This document shows, piece by piece, positions 1-11,694 of a stretch of DNA of 64,000 bases. The notes under the pieces were generated by a model that made no database searches, was not told the DNA's origin, and worked only from the letters and a program-made list of their open reading frames with translations. The first letter of the stretch is position 1, and every line of letters begins with the position of its first letter. Both the position numbers and the translations under genes were made by a program. The DNA is from Cadophora sp. MPI-SDFR-AT-0126 (taxonomy: Eukaryota > Ascomycota > Leotiomycetes > Helotiales > Ploettnerulaceae): positions 1,860,001-1,924,000 of the forward strand of contig JAGMVK010000007.1 in assembly GCA_020747065.1 (NCBI GenBank), read 5' to 3'.

Positions 1-1206
1 GTCAATGCCATGGTATCAGCGCCCGTCATAAAAGTCTATTCAAACCCTGCAAGGAGTAATGTTGCCGGAGCCTGCGCTCTTACCAATATAATATTCCGTA
101 GCCTCACTGAATTGCGATGACTAGGTTTCTTCTTCAATCTAGCAACATCTGAAAACCAGGATGGCGTTTACTTTTCACGAGTAATCTTGAGCTAAATCCA
201 TTTTGAAAGGCCGACAAAGCCGCGCTGCCATCTAATGGTGCTAGTCAAATGAGAAAAGAGAAGAAGTATATGGACGCACCTTATGTTTCTCATGGGTGTG
301 TTGCGCCTCAACTTTCGGGAGATTTCTTTGGTCATCAGAATAATCAATTTGAAAGTTCATAATAAGTCCGAGACTCACACACACAGACTTGCTCATCGTC
401 TTTTTGGTGGTACGTGGACTGATGTTTACAAAGAAAAGTGGGGCTCTGTTAAGCTTTAGCGAGAGTCATGGCTTTCGTCAAACCTCGCGCTCACAACTTC
501 TGAAATCTTCTCATTTTCACGTCGTTTCTTCTGCATTTGAACAATCTGACCATCGATCCAATAACGCCGGTCTGAAGTCATGCCATGCCGTGCGTAACAA
601 AAATCTTCCGTTTGTTTTATCAGAATCTGGACGGAGAAACCTCCTGCCCCTGAATCTCGCCTAGTGCGGCCCAAGGATCCTCCAATGTTTCAACTTAACA
701 ACTACTACCCGTAAACCTTAAAACTCTCGTCTCCATGATCCTCCATCACGGCCTTCTCATTTTAAATTCTAGACCTTGAATCTCGCATCTAGACGCCTCG
801 AAACTTCTCCCTTCAGCGCTCTCAACGGGCCATCCCACCGGAATTTGGAAATCACCCCGCATTCTTACCGCAACTGGGCTGATTCCATCCTATTGAGTCT
901 GCTGTATCAACCCGGAAATTTCGCACTGCCAAGCCATGATCTCCCTCATCCATAGGGCAACTCCACCAAAGCATCTCCGCAAAGTTTCGAACTGAAATTG
1001 ATGCTTACTTACATCATTCCAACATGTCGTACTCGCATGATATGGTTAGTGGCGAGACTAAATAAATCCCCTTCTCCCTCACAGCATTGAGTTTCGTTTC
1101 CTCTCTTTATCCTATCTTTCGGGACCTACTTTCGTTCTTCTCCTCGAGAAACATTTTCCAGAGCACGTGTGCTCATTCAGTCCTTACTTCCAAAATATAA
1201 GCAACA
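1..1206. other. Intergenic region and promoter side of the first secreted-protein gene
   Basis: I see no convincing gene here; open frames on either strand are short and resemble no known family. Just before the gene at 1207 there is a TATA-like AATAAAT at about 1061-1067. It is followed by a long pyrimidine-rich leader (about 1070-1180), a common arrangement in front of well-expressed filamentous-fungal genes. The left part could contain the end of a gene lying outside the window, but nothing in the sequence shows it. Confidence 0.5.
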
Positions 1207-3334
1207 ATGCGTTTTTCACTTCTTTCTTCCTTCGTTTTGGCTGGTGCCTCGACAGTCCTTGCTGATCCCAGCATCTCCTCCTTCCCCAACTCGCTGACCC
1301 TATCAGCTTCATTCGATCCTATCATTGCAGCATATTGGACCGGACTTCCTCACCATCGTCGAACCCCGTTCGCTGTCTCCCCAGATGGAAAGTCTGCTTT
1401 CCTTGCATACTTGGACTCGACCAAGAAGAATGTCGTTGTGCAGCAAGTCGATACGACAGCATTCACTGCTGTCGGCACCGCTGTGACGATTCCAGGTTAT
1501 GAGGCAGCTGGATTGGTGGCTCACGATGATGGTTTTGCCTTGATGGCAACTACAGATGCGTCTGGAACCACTGATCTCCCAACCAACAACATGCCAATCG
1601 TGGCTCTCATCCGATATAAGAATGGAGCAGAGGCGTGGAGAACACCACTCAATGGACCTGGGGTCCATAAATCAGAAGGAGTCAGTGATCCTATGTGTGT
1701 GCAAGTGACAAAGGAAACTGACGGGACTAGTTGACTGCTACTCCGGACGCGAACGGCGATCTCGTCTACTCTGCGACCGCTGGACTTTACAGCGCATATT
1801 TCGTTGTTACAGGTAACGACCCACTTCCTAGTCTTACTTTTCCCTCCTAACAGACTGTACAGCCTACACTGGCAACGCAGCTGGCCATTTCGGAGATTCT
1901 ATCCAGTATGTCAACGATGCCGGAGCTCTCCAGACTATCGCCTCCTCAAGCACATTCGGCTGTTCCCACAACACTGGCATCGGAATCGAGGCTGCTGATG
2001 CTCCTCCTTTTGCTACCATCTGTGCTGAAGACCAAGGATCCATCTGGCTAAACACTGACACGCAGTACATGAGTGGGGTCAAAATTGCCAATGAGAATAC
2101 AACGAACGGAGTGAGTGGAGAGCCTATGGGAGGCATGTCCGGCTCTTACTCCAACTTGGCTCTCTTCCCTTCAACCACCAACTACGTATTCGCTTGGCAA
2201 TCTCGCGGAGCAGTGGACCTGACCACCAACGACTGGCTCGGCGCACCGTACACTCAATGCAGCCCACGTTGGTTGAACCACAATGTTGCCATCTCGACCA
2301 TGGCAAGCAAGAACAAGCTTACCGGTGCTGAGGCTTCATCGACCGTAGGTGCAGCCGATGGTGACTCTCAGGTAAACTGGATCACCAAGTCCGAAACCGA
2401 CGACCATCAAAATGTTCACGTCGCAGCCATCTCGTCGTCCCTCGCTCTTGTCACCTGGGAAACTCTCACGAACCCAACCTGCCAGCCTGTACCTCTGAGT
2501 TGCAGTGGTACCTATGCCGGAACTTCATTCCAGGTCATCGACAAGACAGGTGCCAAAGTAGGCGCAGCTGTCACCGACACCAAAGTCTTCGTCAGTGGAG
2601 ACATCGCTAACGTGGGCACCGACAAGGTCTGCTGGCCATATGTTGACATGACCTGGGATTTGAGCAAGCCCAAGGACTCTGGAACTCCTGTCACTAAGAT
2701 GAGCTTCGCTTGCGCTAGCACTGGAGGTGGAATTGCTGTTGTCTCCAGCTCGAGCGCAGCTGTTGCCAGCTCGAGTGCTGCGCCTGTTGTGAGCGCAAGC
2801 AAGGAAGCAGTTGTTGCCCCCTCTTCAACCGCCGCTGGTAACACTCCAGTCGAAACACCGAACCCAAGTCTCGTTCCCGTCGAGCCAACCGCAGAACCTA
2901 CCGTTTCAGTCCCAGCCGTCTCTGAGGCACCTGTGGCCACCTCGGCAGCAGACGGTGCTGTGAACACCCCTGTAACAGCAAGCTCCAGCTCCGGGTCTGT
3001 AGACTTCATTACAGCTACATTTCCTTCTGAGGGACTTACCACAGCTTTCCCAACCAACGTTTTCCCAACAGGTTTCCCGACAGACCTGTTCCCCACGGAT
3101 GGCGTAACTGCTCTCCCAACCGACCTACCTACCGGACTTCCTTCTGGATTCCCGACTACATTCGCCTCAGGATTTCCTACCGCTTTCCCCACTGGGAAGT
3201 TCCCCGCAGGATCGTGGTCCAAGTACAAGGGCAAGCATGGCCACCACCACACGACCTTCTCGACCAAAACGCGGGCCGCACCAACTGTGGCTCCTTCAGC
3301 TGCGGCGGATGATGATGCTGCATGTGAGGCATGA
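1207..3334 (+). CDS. Large secreted Ser/Thr/Pro-rich protein, function unknown
   Basis: Three exons fit: 1207-1680, 1731-1812 and 1854-3334, giving about 678 aa. The first intron is GTCAGT...CTAG. The second may end at 1853 or at 1862; both acceptors keep the frame and differ by three residues. Residues 1-19 (MRFSLLSSFVLAGASTVLA) form a classical signal peptide, so the protein is probably secreted or cell-wall bound. The first two thirds look like a folded domain with several cysteines. After about residue 450 it turns into a low-complexity Ser/Ala/Pro/Val stretch, then a run of FPT/FPTG/LPT-type units (about 3050-3200), likely an O-glycosylated stalk. There is no clear C-terminal hydrophobic GPI signal; the end is acidic (DDDAACEA). 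I do not recognise the catalytic family. Splicing is well supported; function is not assigned. Confidence 0.8.
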
Positions 3335-3849
3335 TAGGTTTGGCGATAATGGCGTTGTAGCGGAAGGAGCCGTGTAAGATCTGAGATTTCGTTCTTGGCT
3401 TGTGGGCATTCCATTCCATTCCTGTATATACTTCTCTTTTCGCGTCCTTCTCGCACTTGCGAGCTGGTTTCGATCCTGGCCGCTTGCTCAGGCATCAATG
3501 TATGACCGTTATGCCGTGCCATCTTCTTTCCATGGATCGCGAGAAGGTGATACGTCCCAGTCGATTGATATTGACGCTTACTCGTCGTCATCGTCACCAT
3601 CAGCGACAATCAAGCTTTCCTGGCAGTTTGCTCCTGGGTGCAAGCATCTGCTTGCCTTTCCACCGTCTTTCGAAGCTCAGATGGACTTATGCTGCCCTCT
3701 TACAGACTTCAATCTTGCTCTGACCCATGGCGACCTTTTTGTTGGGTACCTTTCCTCTGTCATTCTGTCTTTGTTGAACCTGATTACCTTCCCCGTGAAG
3801 TAAAGACGGGCTCTGAGGCTGCTTACATCTCATCCTGTCCTTGATAATT

Positions 3850-3994
3850 CTGGTAAGCCTCTTCGCCCTGCTGTCAGAGTATCGACGAATTATGCTGGTG
3901 ATGATTTCTTGTTCCCTCTCTGGTAAGAGTATCGATCTCCTTGTCAAAAGTGCTGAGGAGCTGTAGTGTGTGTTCCCAATCTGTCTCTGGTAAG
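3850..3994 (+). repeat. Imperfect tandem repeat with CTGGTAAG cores
   Basis: The octamer CTGGTAAG occurs at 3850, 3920 and 3987, so spaced 70 and 67 bases. Flanking words are partly shared between neighbouring copies: GTATCGA follows the first two and TTGTCAAA(A)GTNCTGA follows the last two. This suggests a decayed three-copy tandem repeat of about 68 bases in noncoding DNA. Function unknown. Confidence 0.5.
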
Positions 3995-4639
3995 CCTTTT
4001 ACACTTGTCAAAGTACTGACGATCTGTGGTGCTGTCGCCTGTTTTTACAAGGAAAGGTTTCTCCGGGAAGACTCATGTTGGGCGATTGATATAGTTCGAT
4101 GCGCCCTCAATATCCATATTTTCCACATTCTCGCGACTGGTGTGGCTTGGGTTATACTCTGTGCTCCTTCTCCTTCTCTTTCGTCTTCGACACGACCTCT
4201 CAAAGAATATTGCTTTCGTTCGGTACTTGCTGACAGCCCGAAGGTTCGATTGGTTTGATCCTGGAGCCACTTGTAGGAGTCCTTTAGGAGATGCTTGGGA
4301 GCCCCAAATAAACATGCTCTCAAGCTTCTCTTTATCTGCCTGCCATCAACGATACGAGAGGATTCTCCATGGTGTAGGTGCTTTTGTGTTGGTTGGAGGC
4401 TCGTATTCCAAATCATGCAGAAAGCAGAGAGAAAACTGGATCTACGCCGACGGTAACAGACGACTTCCATTACCTCGAGACGGTACCAAGACTGTACGAA
4501 AGGTACCGAGACTGCCTGCCTGCCAATGTGAAAGCTTCCGATAATCCGCTTAAGCGAGGCAGTGGTGGGGTAATCTACCAGACCATGCTACTCGAGTAGG
4601 CAGTATGGAGCTTAGTCTTGGCCTAACAGCGAGTATTCA

Positions 4640-4660
4640 TTGGCCAATGTGCTATATATA
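4640..4660 (+). promoter_or_regulatory. CCAAT and TATA-like elements upstream of the Zn2Cys6 regulator
   Basis: GGCCAAT at about 4642-4648 is followed by TATATATA at 4653-4660, some 490 bases before the start codon at 5146. If used, this implies a long 5' leader, not unusual for fungal regulator genes. Assigned from base pattern alone. Confidence 0.35.
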
Positions 4661-5145
4661 GTGGATCAGGGACCTGCCAAGAGCGGCATGACGAAGGACT
4701 TGAGCGACCTTAATAATTAAGAAAGAAGTTCGCCCGTCTGTCTGTTTGTAGAACCCCACCTTACTTTTATTCAGCCCTCCCCTCACCCTTTTCATCCCAA
4801 TTCAACGCCTCATACCATCCTCGTGGCATTTCCTCGTGGCACTTGTTTCTTACTTTGTCTCTTGACCTTCTCTGCGTCATCGCGGGGATTTCCTTCGGGA
4901 GGTGAAGCTAAAGTTGAAGTAACCTTAGCGAGATTTACCCTTTCAGGGACTCCCAGAGTCAACACAAAACAGCAGCCGAACAGATCAATACTTGTCTACC
5001 TTTTCTCTACTCTGTGCAAACTTCCTAATTGCATGCTCGCTGCCGTCGCTGGCGTTGCCTTGTCTTGATGTGTCATGATACGCTCTCTTTTCTCCTACCC
5101 ACAACCCACTGTGCTATCCAGCTCCGTAAGAGGACGAGATAAGCA

Positions 5146-7708
5146 ATGAAAACTCCTGCTGCTGTTGTTGCTGCTGCTGCTGTACAAGAGTCGTCGGACA
5201 ATTCCTCCGGTCCGAAGCCTGATTCCAAGCGCAAGCGTATCAGAAAGGCCTGTGATGATTGCCGAGGGAGGAAGATCAAATGCGATGGTGAACAGCCTTG
5301 TGAGGCTTGCATCAACTACAACCAAGGTATGTGAGCATGGCAGATATCCAGTTCAATTTCCCCACCAGTAGCTGTCTGCAGCTGGCTTGCTGTCTTGCTA
5401 AAGATGGCCAGAATGTACATACAGTACGGACAAGAAGGCCAGGTATGGTGGCCCGTTGTATGTCGAGGAACTGGAGAAGAAGATCGAGCGGTTGCAATAT
5501 GCTTTGGTACAGTTCGTGCCCGGTATCAATATCAAAAGAGTGCTGGCGTCGGACCATGCCTCTCACGTTTTGCCCGCTTTCATCGAGCCGCAAATCGCCA
5601 AGCGTCCAGTAGAGAGACTTTCAAGAGCGCATTCGAAGGACAAAGAACTGTTAGACACCATGATTCAAGCAACAGGTCGGCTCGACATTGACGGTATGGG
5701 ACGGTGTGATTACCACGGAGACTTCTCTGGCCTCGCATTTCTAGATAGGATCAGTGAGCGATGCTGTCAATTGCTCAACCGAGATACGGAGAAGGAGATA
5801 TCCTCAAAATTGTTCCCGCCCAGAGGCTACTCACCGTCCACCGTGGAGCCAGAAACGCCTCTGGAATCATCGAAGAATGTAGCCTTGCCACCCAAGACCG
5901 TTGCAACATATTTGACGACCATTGCCATCGGAGACGCATGCTGCCTCTTGAGGTTCATCCATAAGCCCTCCTTCGACAAGCGTCTTGATCGAATCTACGA
6001 GATCGAACCAGCTTACTACAGTCCAGAGGACAAAGATTTCATGTCCCTCCTCTACGTGACCTTAGCCCTCGGGGAATTATATGCAGGAACGCCGGGCGAG
6101 GAGGATCGACCAGCGTCCAGCGAAGTCGACAAAGCGAAAGGGTCAGTGTTTGTGGAAACGCCAGATTTTCATTTAAAAGTGAGATTTTCATTGAAAAGTG
6201 CTAATGTACATCTAGGGCCAAGTATTTTCGAGCTGGACAAGTATTGATCGATGCCATGGATTGTCATGATATCACGTCTCTACAAACCATTCTCTGCATG
6301 GTAATATATTTTCAGTCCTTGGGCTTGATGCATTGTTGTTATTCGTATATATCCGTCGCAATTGCATCTGCCTTTCGTATGGGTCTTCATCGATCACTCG
6401 TGCTGAGATTCTTCGATCCAATCGAGCAGGAGGTTCGGAAAAGGGCTTTCTGGGTGCTACAGACAATGGACACCTATGTCGCAACAATGTTAGGCCTCCC
6501 AAAGAGCATCAGGGCCGAGGACTTTGATCAAGATTTACCAATAGACGTTGACGATGAATTCATTACCGCCGATGGCATCAAACCAATGCCAGACGGCCAT
6601 ACGTCAATCATGGCAGTTGCTAACGCACACACCAAGCTACTTCTGATCATGGCGAATGTCGTAGCATATATTTATCCCAACCAAAAGCAACTTAGTCGGG
6701 AGTGCTCCTCCTATCAAGTTGACTATACCCGCGTGGTGAACGTGGAAGCCGAATTAGAAGATTGGTTTCGGAACGTGGCGGAACCTCCAACCGTGGCTGT
6801 TCCTGTGTCACCAAAAGCTTTAGGGTGGGTCGCAAGGCAGTGGTGGTCTAGATCATGGGCTAATAGATATGCAGATTGCAACTCCTCCTGCGGTTGGCCT
6901 ACGCTCATGTCCAAATGGTCCTGTACCGGCCATTCATACAGCATCTAGTAAGGGCTAAAGCAGATGAGGTCCCGGAGATGAGGTCCTATGCTTGTGCTTC
7001 AGCCTGTGTCAGAGCTTCCATGCAGGTCGTCTGGATCGTGGACCAGATGGACACCCATGGGTTGCTGATTGGAGCATATTGGTTCACTGTCTACATCACG
7101 TTCTTTGCAGTCATGTCACTCTGTATGTTCATTTTGGGCAACGCGGGCGACCCGACAGCGAGCGAGGCAATGGCGGCCGCTGTAAAAGGCCGGGAAATCC
7201 TTATCAGACTCTCATCTGAGAGTGCTTCCGCTGCCAGATGCGTCGCATCTCTTGGCGTAAGATCTCTCAACTCACCTAATACGTCCACGTACGTAATGAT
7301 GCTGACCATCAGTAGAACATCTTCGATAAGATCTCATCGGCACAGCTGACAACCCCTCCTATGATGAACGGTAGCCAAGATATGGACTTGTATACAGACT
7401 TGATGGGACCCCCTTCACTTCCCATGACCCCCGCGCAACCACAACTCGGCAGTGAAATCGGGCTTGGGATGGGCATGGGTTTCGGTGCCGCCCAAATTCC
7501 TACATTCGATCAGTCAATCCAGTCACCCCTCACCCTCATGACCGATGCACCTCTGTCTGCATCTGGTTCGACAATGCCTCTGGCAGCTCATGATGGAGGA
7601 TTTGAAGGAGAAATCAACTCCTTTCCAGTTTTCCCTCCGGCCTGGCTGGACCAAGCTTGGGCTCTCCAAACCCCGGAGTTGGACCGAATGTCACAGACTC
7701 CTTTTTAG
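5146..7708 (+). CDS. Zn2Cys6 fungal transcription factor
   Basis: Five exons join in frame: 5146-5326, 5412-6141, 6216-6824, 6875-7256 and 7316-7708, giving about 764 aa. After an Ala/Val-rich start coded by a CTG/GTT-rich tract comes a basic stretch and a binuclear zinc cluster with cysteines 36, 39, 46, 52, 55 and 62 (spacing C-X2-C-X6-C-X5-C-X2-C-X6-C). The first intron cuts the cluster just before the last cysteine, so reading without splicing destroys the finger. A short coiled-coil linker ([13 protein letters not shown]) follows, as in Gal4-type dimerisation. The middle has the fungal-specific regulatory domain, with the typical AFRMGLHR and [20 protein letters not shown] segments. The C-terminus is Met/Gly/Pro-rich, probably an activation region. 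It should act in the nucleus as a DNA-binding regulator. Targets cannot be read from this window; neither neighbour proves a pathway. Confidence 0.9.
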
Positions 7709-9091
7709 ACCTATTATCTGGTGTCGGAACGCGTACGGAAAGTTTGCTCTTGCGGCTTGATTACATATGCCTGTGAAGCAATGCGAACGTTGCTGTCGTA
7801 GAGAACTGGGCGCCGAGGGTCTGAGCGGTGCAGACCATAACTCTCTATCAGTCTTGGAAATGAGGATCGCCGATCAGTATCACGATACACGTCCGACAAT
7901 CCGTGGAGCATCATGTCCAGCCTTGTAAAACTTCAAGGAGGGGATCATGAACGTGGACAAAACACATTCCTCGCTTGACTTTTGTAGCACGGCACTTTTC
8001 ATCCGAGCCGGTGTGGTTATCTATCACCAGTAGAAAGCTTTGATGAGTACGCGATATTATACCCGAAGGTCTTACTGGGGAAGCATCTTGTCGGGCATAC
8101 TGGGCATTACTACAACGTGTACGCTCAGGCCTCACATTCCTCAGTAATAGTGGTCTACAACTTTAATTTTTATGAAGTATACTATTGGTAGATACAAGCG
8201 CTCTCGCATCTTAAGTCTCACGAGTCACGATGTCTCAGAATGCAGCTCTAAGCAGGTGCATTAAATCTTTCCAACCCCTCTCGCAACCATCGATGTCCTT
8301 CCACATCCTTGTCCCGTCACCAAGGGGAAATGGCTCAGGAAGGGTACTCCGATATGGCAATTAGACGCAGTACTGCGTGGCCCTCCACTTGATCCACGGC
8401 TATCTTTTTCATCAGTGATTTTTTACCATTCCATGGCACGAAGTGGGATCTTTCACTAGGGCAGCAAGAAAAGACGTTGGGCCCAACCAACCAGATTGTT
8501 TTGCCGAAGTGGAGCCTCCACCCTTCTCGCTTGCTCGATCAATCACGTCTCGAAGGTGTCCCTCTCTGGACCCCCTGTATCCGGGGACTACCGACTAAGT
8601 TACTTAGCGGCATACGATATGCAAGTTCACAGCAATCAATGTCGGCAAGACGGATAAGTAGCAGGAAGATAAAAGCAAGTTACGGCTCTGATCCCTACAT
8701 CCTCATTGCTACATCATGAGTGTCTCCCCTTTCGCAAGTGAAGAGATAAGTTCTACCAGTGAAGGGGGTCGTGGGATGCCAGTTGCCATTGCGGCATCTT
8801 CAAGCATCATTCGTATCAGCGTCACAGGGGAAAACTTACTTCGCCAATTCTCACTTCCTCCAACCCTCGATCCTTACAAAAGCCCAATTCTTGCAAACCG
8901 TGCTCCTCCTTACCTCGCTTCCCACGAAGATATATTCTTCTACCTCACCACACTCGCTTATTCACAGCAACAACATCACCTTCGTGAACTTGTACTGTCA
9001 TGATCTACTTCCCCCACATACACCATCCAAGCCCATCAGCGCTCACTTTGGCCCTGGACCATATACCAATCATCCAACCAACCAATCAAGA
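7709..9091. other. Intergenic region between regulator and TDT transporter
   Basis: No gene is supported. The part after 8700 is rich in C and T with CA-rich stretches (for example 9060-9090) and probably contains the leader of the transporter starting at 9092. Open frames running into the transporter from upstream do not resemble any protein. Confidence 0.5.
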
Positions 9092-10658
9092 ATGTGGGAA
9101 CTATCCCTCCCCTCACGCCCCTTCTCCAGCAGACAAGAACTCTCATCCTCGGACGACCCCGAATCCCAATACGAGCCTCCCCAGCGCGTGCGGATCACCG
9201 ACTCACCACAAAGTCTACAACCCGAGTTGGGACCTGACGAGAAGAACCACAATGATGTCCCTCCTTCCAACGAAGAAGAGAGGAGGGACGGCGGGGATGA
9301 GTCAGGAATGACTGTAAGAGAGAACTTGAGAGTTAAGAATGTGACGTGGAAGGATCGCCTGCAGAAGTTCACGTGGAATTGGTTCACGATGGTCATGGCT
9401 ACGGGCGGGATTGCGAATGCCATCAATTCGAGTAAGGTCATTGACGAGCTGCCACCTTCCTCTGGAAGACCATATGTGGAAGGAATTCTAACATAGCGTG
9501 TTCCTTTAGTTCCATTCAAATTCAAAGGCCTCAACGCCATCGGCAAGATCTTCCTCATCTTAACCATCGTCCTCTTCATCACCTGCTGCATCCTCATCAC
9601 CATCCGCTTCTGCTCAAACCCGGGCTCCTTCAAGCAATCCTTTCTCGAGCCCTCGGAATCGCTTTTCATCCCCGCAAGCCTGGTCAGTTGCGGTGTCATG
9701 CTGATGGCCTTCGCCAAGTACGGCGTCCCGAGCAGTGGGAAGTGGTTGCAGACTTGTCTGGAAGTCCTCTTCTGGGTTTATGCTGCTATGGCGTTCCTGT
9801 CGAGTTGTGCTATATATGTGATTCTGTAAGTGCATCGTCCAATCCATGTTTACCAAGTCTAAGCGAGGGATACCTGTGTACATGTGCGACCGGATCAAGC
9901 TTTTATTTACACTTCACTAACATTCACCGTCCTTACGTAGATGGTCAACGCAGCAGTTCTCCTTGCGAGACATGACACCCATCTGGGTATTCCCCGTCTA
10001 CCCCCTCCTAATCACCGCCCCCATGGCCTCATCCCTCATCAACTCCGTCCCCAGCCCCGTCGACACCCTACGTATTTCATCCAAAACCATCATCGTAGGC
10101 GCCATCACCCTCCAAGGCTGCGGCTTCCTCGTCTCAGCACTCATCTACAGCGCCTTCCTCTACCGCCTCATGACCAACGGCCTACCCTCCCGTCGCCAAC
10201 TCCCAAGCATGTTCGTATCCGTAGGGCCAGCAGGATTCACCGCCACGGGCGTGATACAGCTCGGTTCTCTGGCTTCGAAGGCTATCCCTGTGACGAAACT
10301 CGGCGATGCGGTGACGGTTTCGGTCGTCATGCGCGTGCTGGCTTACGCAGTCGGTCTTGTGATCTGGGGGTTCGCAATCTGGTTCTTCACGCTGAGCGTC
10401 TTCGGACAGTGGCGGCTGCTGAGGGATCGTGGACATGGCATTAAATTCGATGTCACGTTCTTTGCGTACGTGTTTCCGAATTCGGCGCTGGTGAGTGCGA
10501 CGCACATGGTAGGTCAGGCATTCGGGAATAATGTGGTGGAGATTGTGGGGACCGTGTTGGCTGTGTTGTTGATTGGGGTGTGGTGTGTGGTGTTTTCGAA
10601 GACGATTTGGGCGGTTTGGAAGAAGAAGCTGTTGTGGCCGACTAAGAACGGGTCGTGA
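9092..10658 (+). CDS. TDT-family transporter (malate permease / sulfite efflux type)
   Basis: Three exons fit: 9092-9431, 9510-9825 and 9941-10658, giving 457 aa. This matches the roughly 440 aa of S. pombe Mae1 and similar members of the tellurite-resistance/dicarboxylate transporter (TehA/SLAC1-like) family. The N-terminal 90 residues are hydrophilic and acidic (cytosolic). The family signature starts with the FTWNWFTMVMATGGIANAI helix and continues through about ten hydrophobic segments, including WVFPVYPLLITAPMASSLI, FVSVGPAGFTATGVIQLGS and the late FAYVFPNSALVSATHMVGQA. These proteins move malate and other dicarboxylates, or export sulfite, across the plasma membrane. Sequence alone does not settle which. 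The start at 9092 is chosen because earlier in-frame sequence is low complexity and the leader context (ATCAAGAATGTG) fits. Confidence 0.88.
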
Positions 10659-11694
10659 GGTTCTTCGAAAGTTGGTTTTATATGTTGAATGTGGTTATAT
10701 GGAAGTCACTCAAACGGGGATCGAAAGAGAGTCAGGAAGAGCAAGTCGCGAGGTCGTGGGAGAATATACTAGAGGGACAAGAACTTTTTCTTTGTTTCGG
10801 AGAAGAAAATGTAAGCACGAAGCAGCTAACATGAGCTTGAGTTGAGGTGGGAGTTGACAGAGAGGAATTTGAGATACGCGGCAGTGTGTTCCGGCGCTGA
10901 ATGAATAGGGATCGATGGACGGGTCGAATATTCGAATGAACTTGCAAAATAATGACTTAATGGATATGCAGAGCAGGTTCAGAACCTTACCGCTCTTGAT
11001 ATACCGACAGGTGGAACTGTATATAATCAGGCAAAAGCCCTTCTCGCCTGGTAACGACAAAACCGACGAGAAGCAGAATGGAGGATAGAGGAATCGAGGA
11101 GAAGCTGCAATTCGAGGCATGTATTTAGATGACAGAATACTTAGCAAACATTAATATCTACGTATAAACTGAGCATTGACATGACCGATGCATCATGATA
11201 CTGCCAGCGTAGCCATTGAAGAGTCTTGGGCTGTATGCGAAGCGGATTGAGGTTCGGGGGCTGGGAGGGGGAAGTGCTCGTCTTGTGATTCACAGCAGGG
11301 AACCAAACCTCACTCTGCACCTAGATTAGCTTCCATTGACCTTGAAGCCAATTCAAGAATATGATGCTGGAGAAGTCTAGTCGGGAGTGAATTAATGAGA
11401 AAAGTAATGACTGTTGGGAAGTCGTACCTTACTTGGTACAAATATACATGTGTCAAGTCCGGCAATGAAGGCCATTCACAGGAGTTGCGATTCGTGACTC
11501 CCGCTTGAGTCCAAGACCTGATGAGCCTGGTGTATATAAACACAGTCAATTCCGGCTCCTCGCAGTTCTGATCCTTTCTTTCAACATCAACAGAACACAA
11601 GCATGAAGGCGTAACTCAACTATACTCACTCATCTCTGCTCAAAGAATTTCGCCCAGCTTTCCAGCGATCTCACAATCTCAACAATCATCCACA
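10659..11694. other. Intergenic region with the promoter of the small secreted protein
   Basis: No gene is supported in this kilobase; minus-strand frames around 10710-11147 look random. The right part contains a TATA box (listed separately) and a CA/TC-rich leader just before 11695. Confidence 0.5.
11533..11540 (+). promoter_or_regulatory. TATA box of the small secreted protein gene
   Basis: TATATAAA lies about 155 bases before the start codon at 11695. It is followed by a CA-rich leader (11600-11694) without a better start. Base pattern only. Confidence 0.5.

Larger units (their letters stand above)
3335..5145. other. Intergenic region between secreted protein and Zn2Cys6 regulator
   Basis: I find no supported gene. 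The 3' flank of the upstream gene has unremarkable overlapping frames on both strands. The stretch 3850-3994 carries an imperfect repeat described separately. Near 4480-4520 a short direct duplication reads GGTACCNAGACTG twice. A TATA-like TATATATA next to a CCAAT box lies at 4640-4660. The 500 bases before the regulator are pyrimidine-rich and probably form its leader. Confidence 0.5.

Noticed and set aside
2512..3609. 365-codon open frame antisense to the secreted Ser/Pro-rich protein
   Set aside because: It mirrors the low-complexity Pro/Ser/Ala codons of the sense gene, has a Val/Gly/Ala-repeat composition and no domain.
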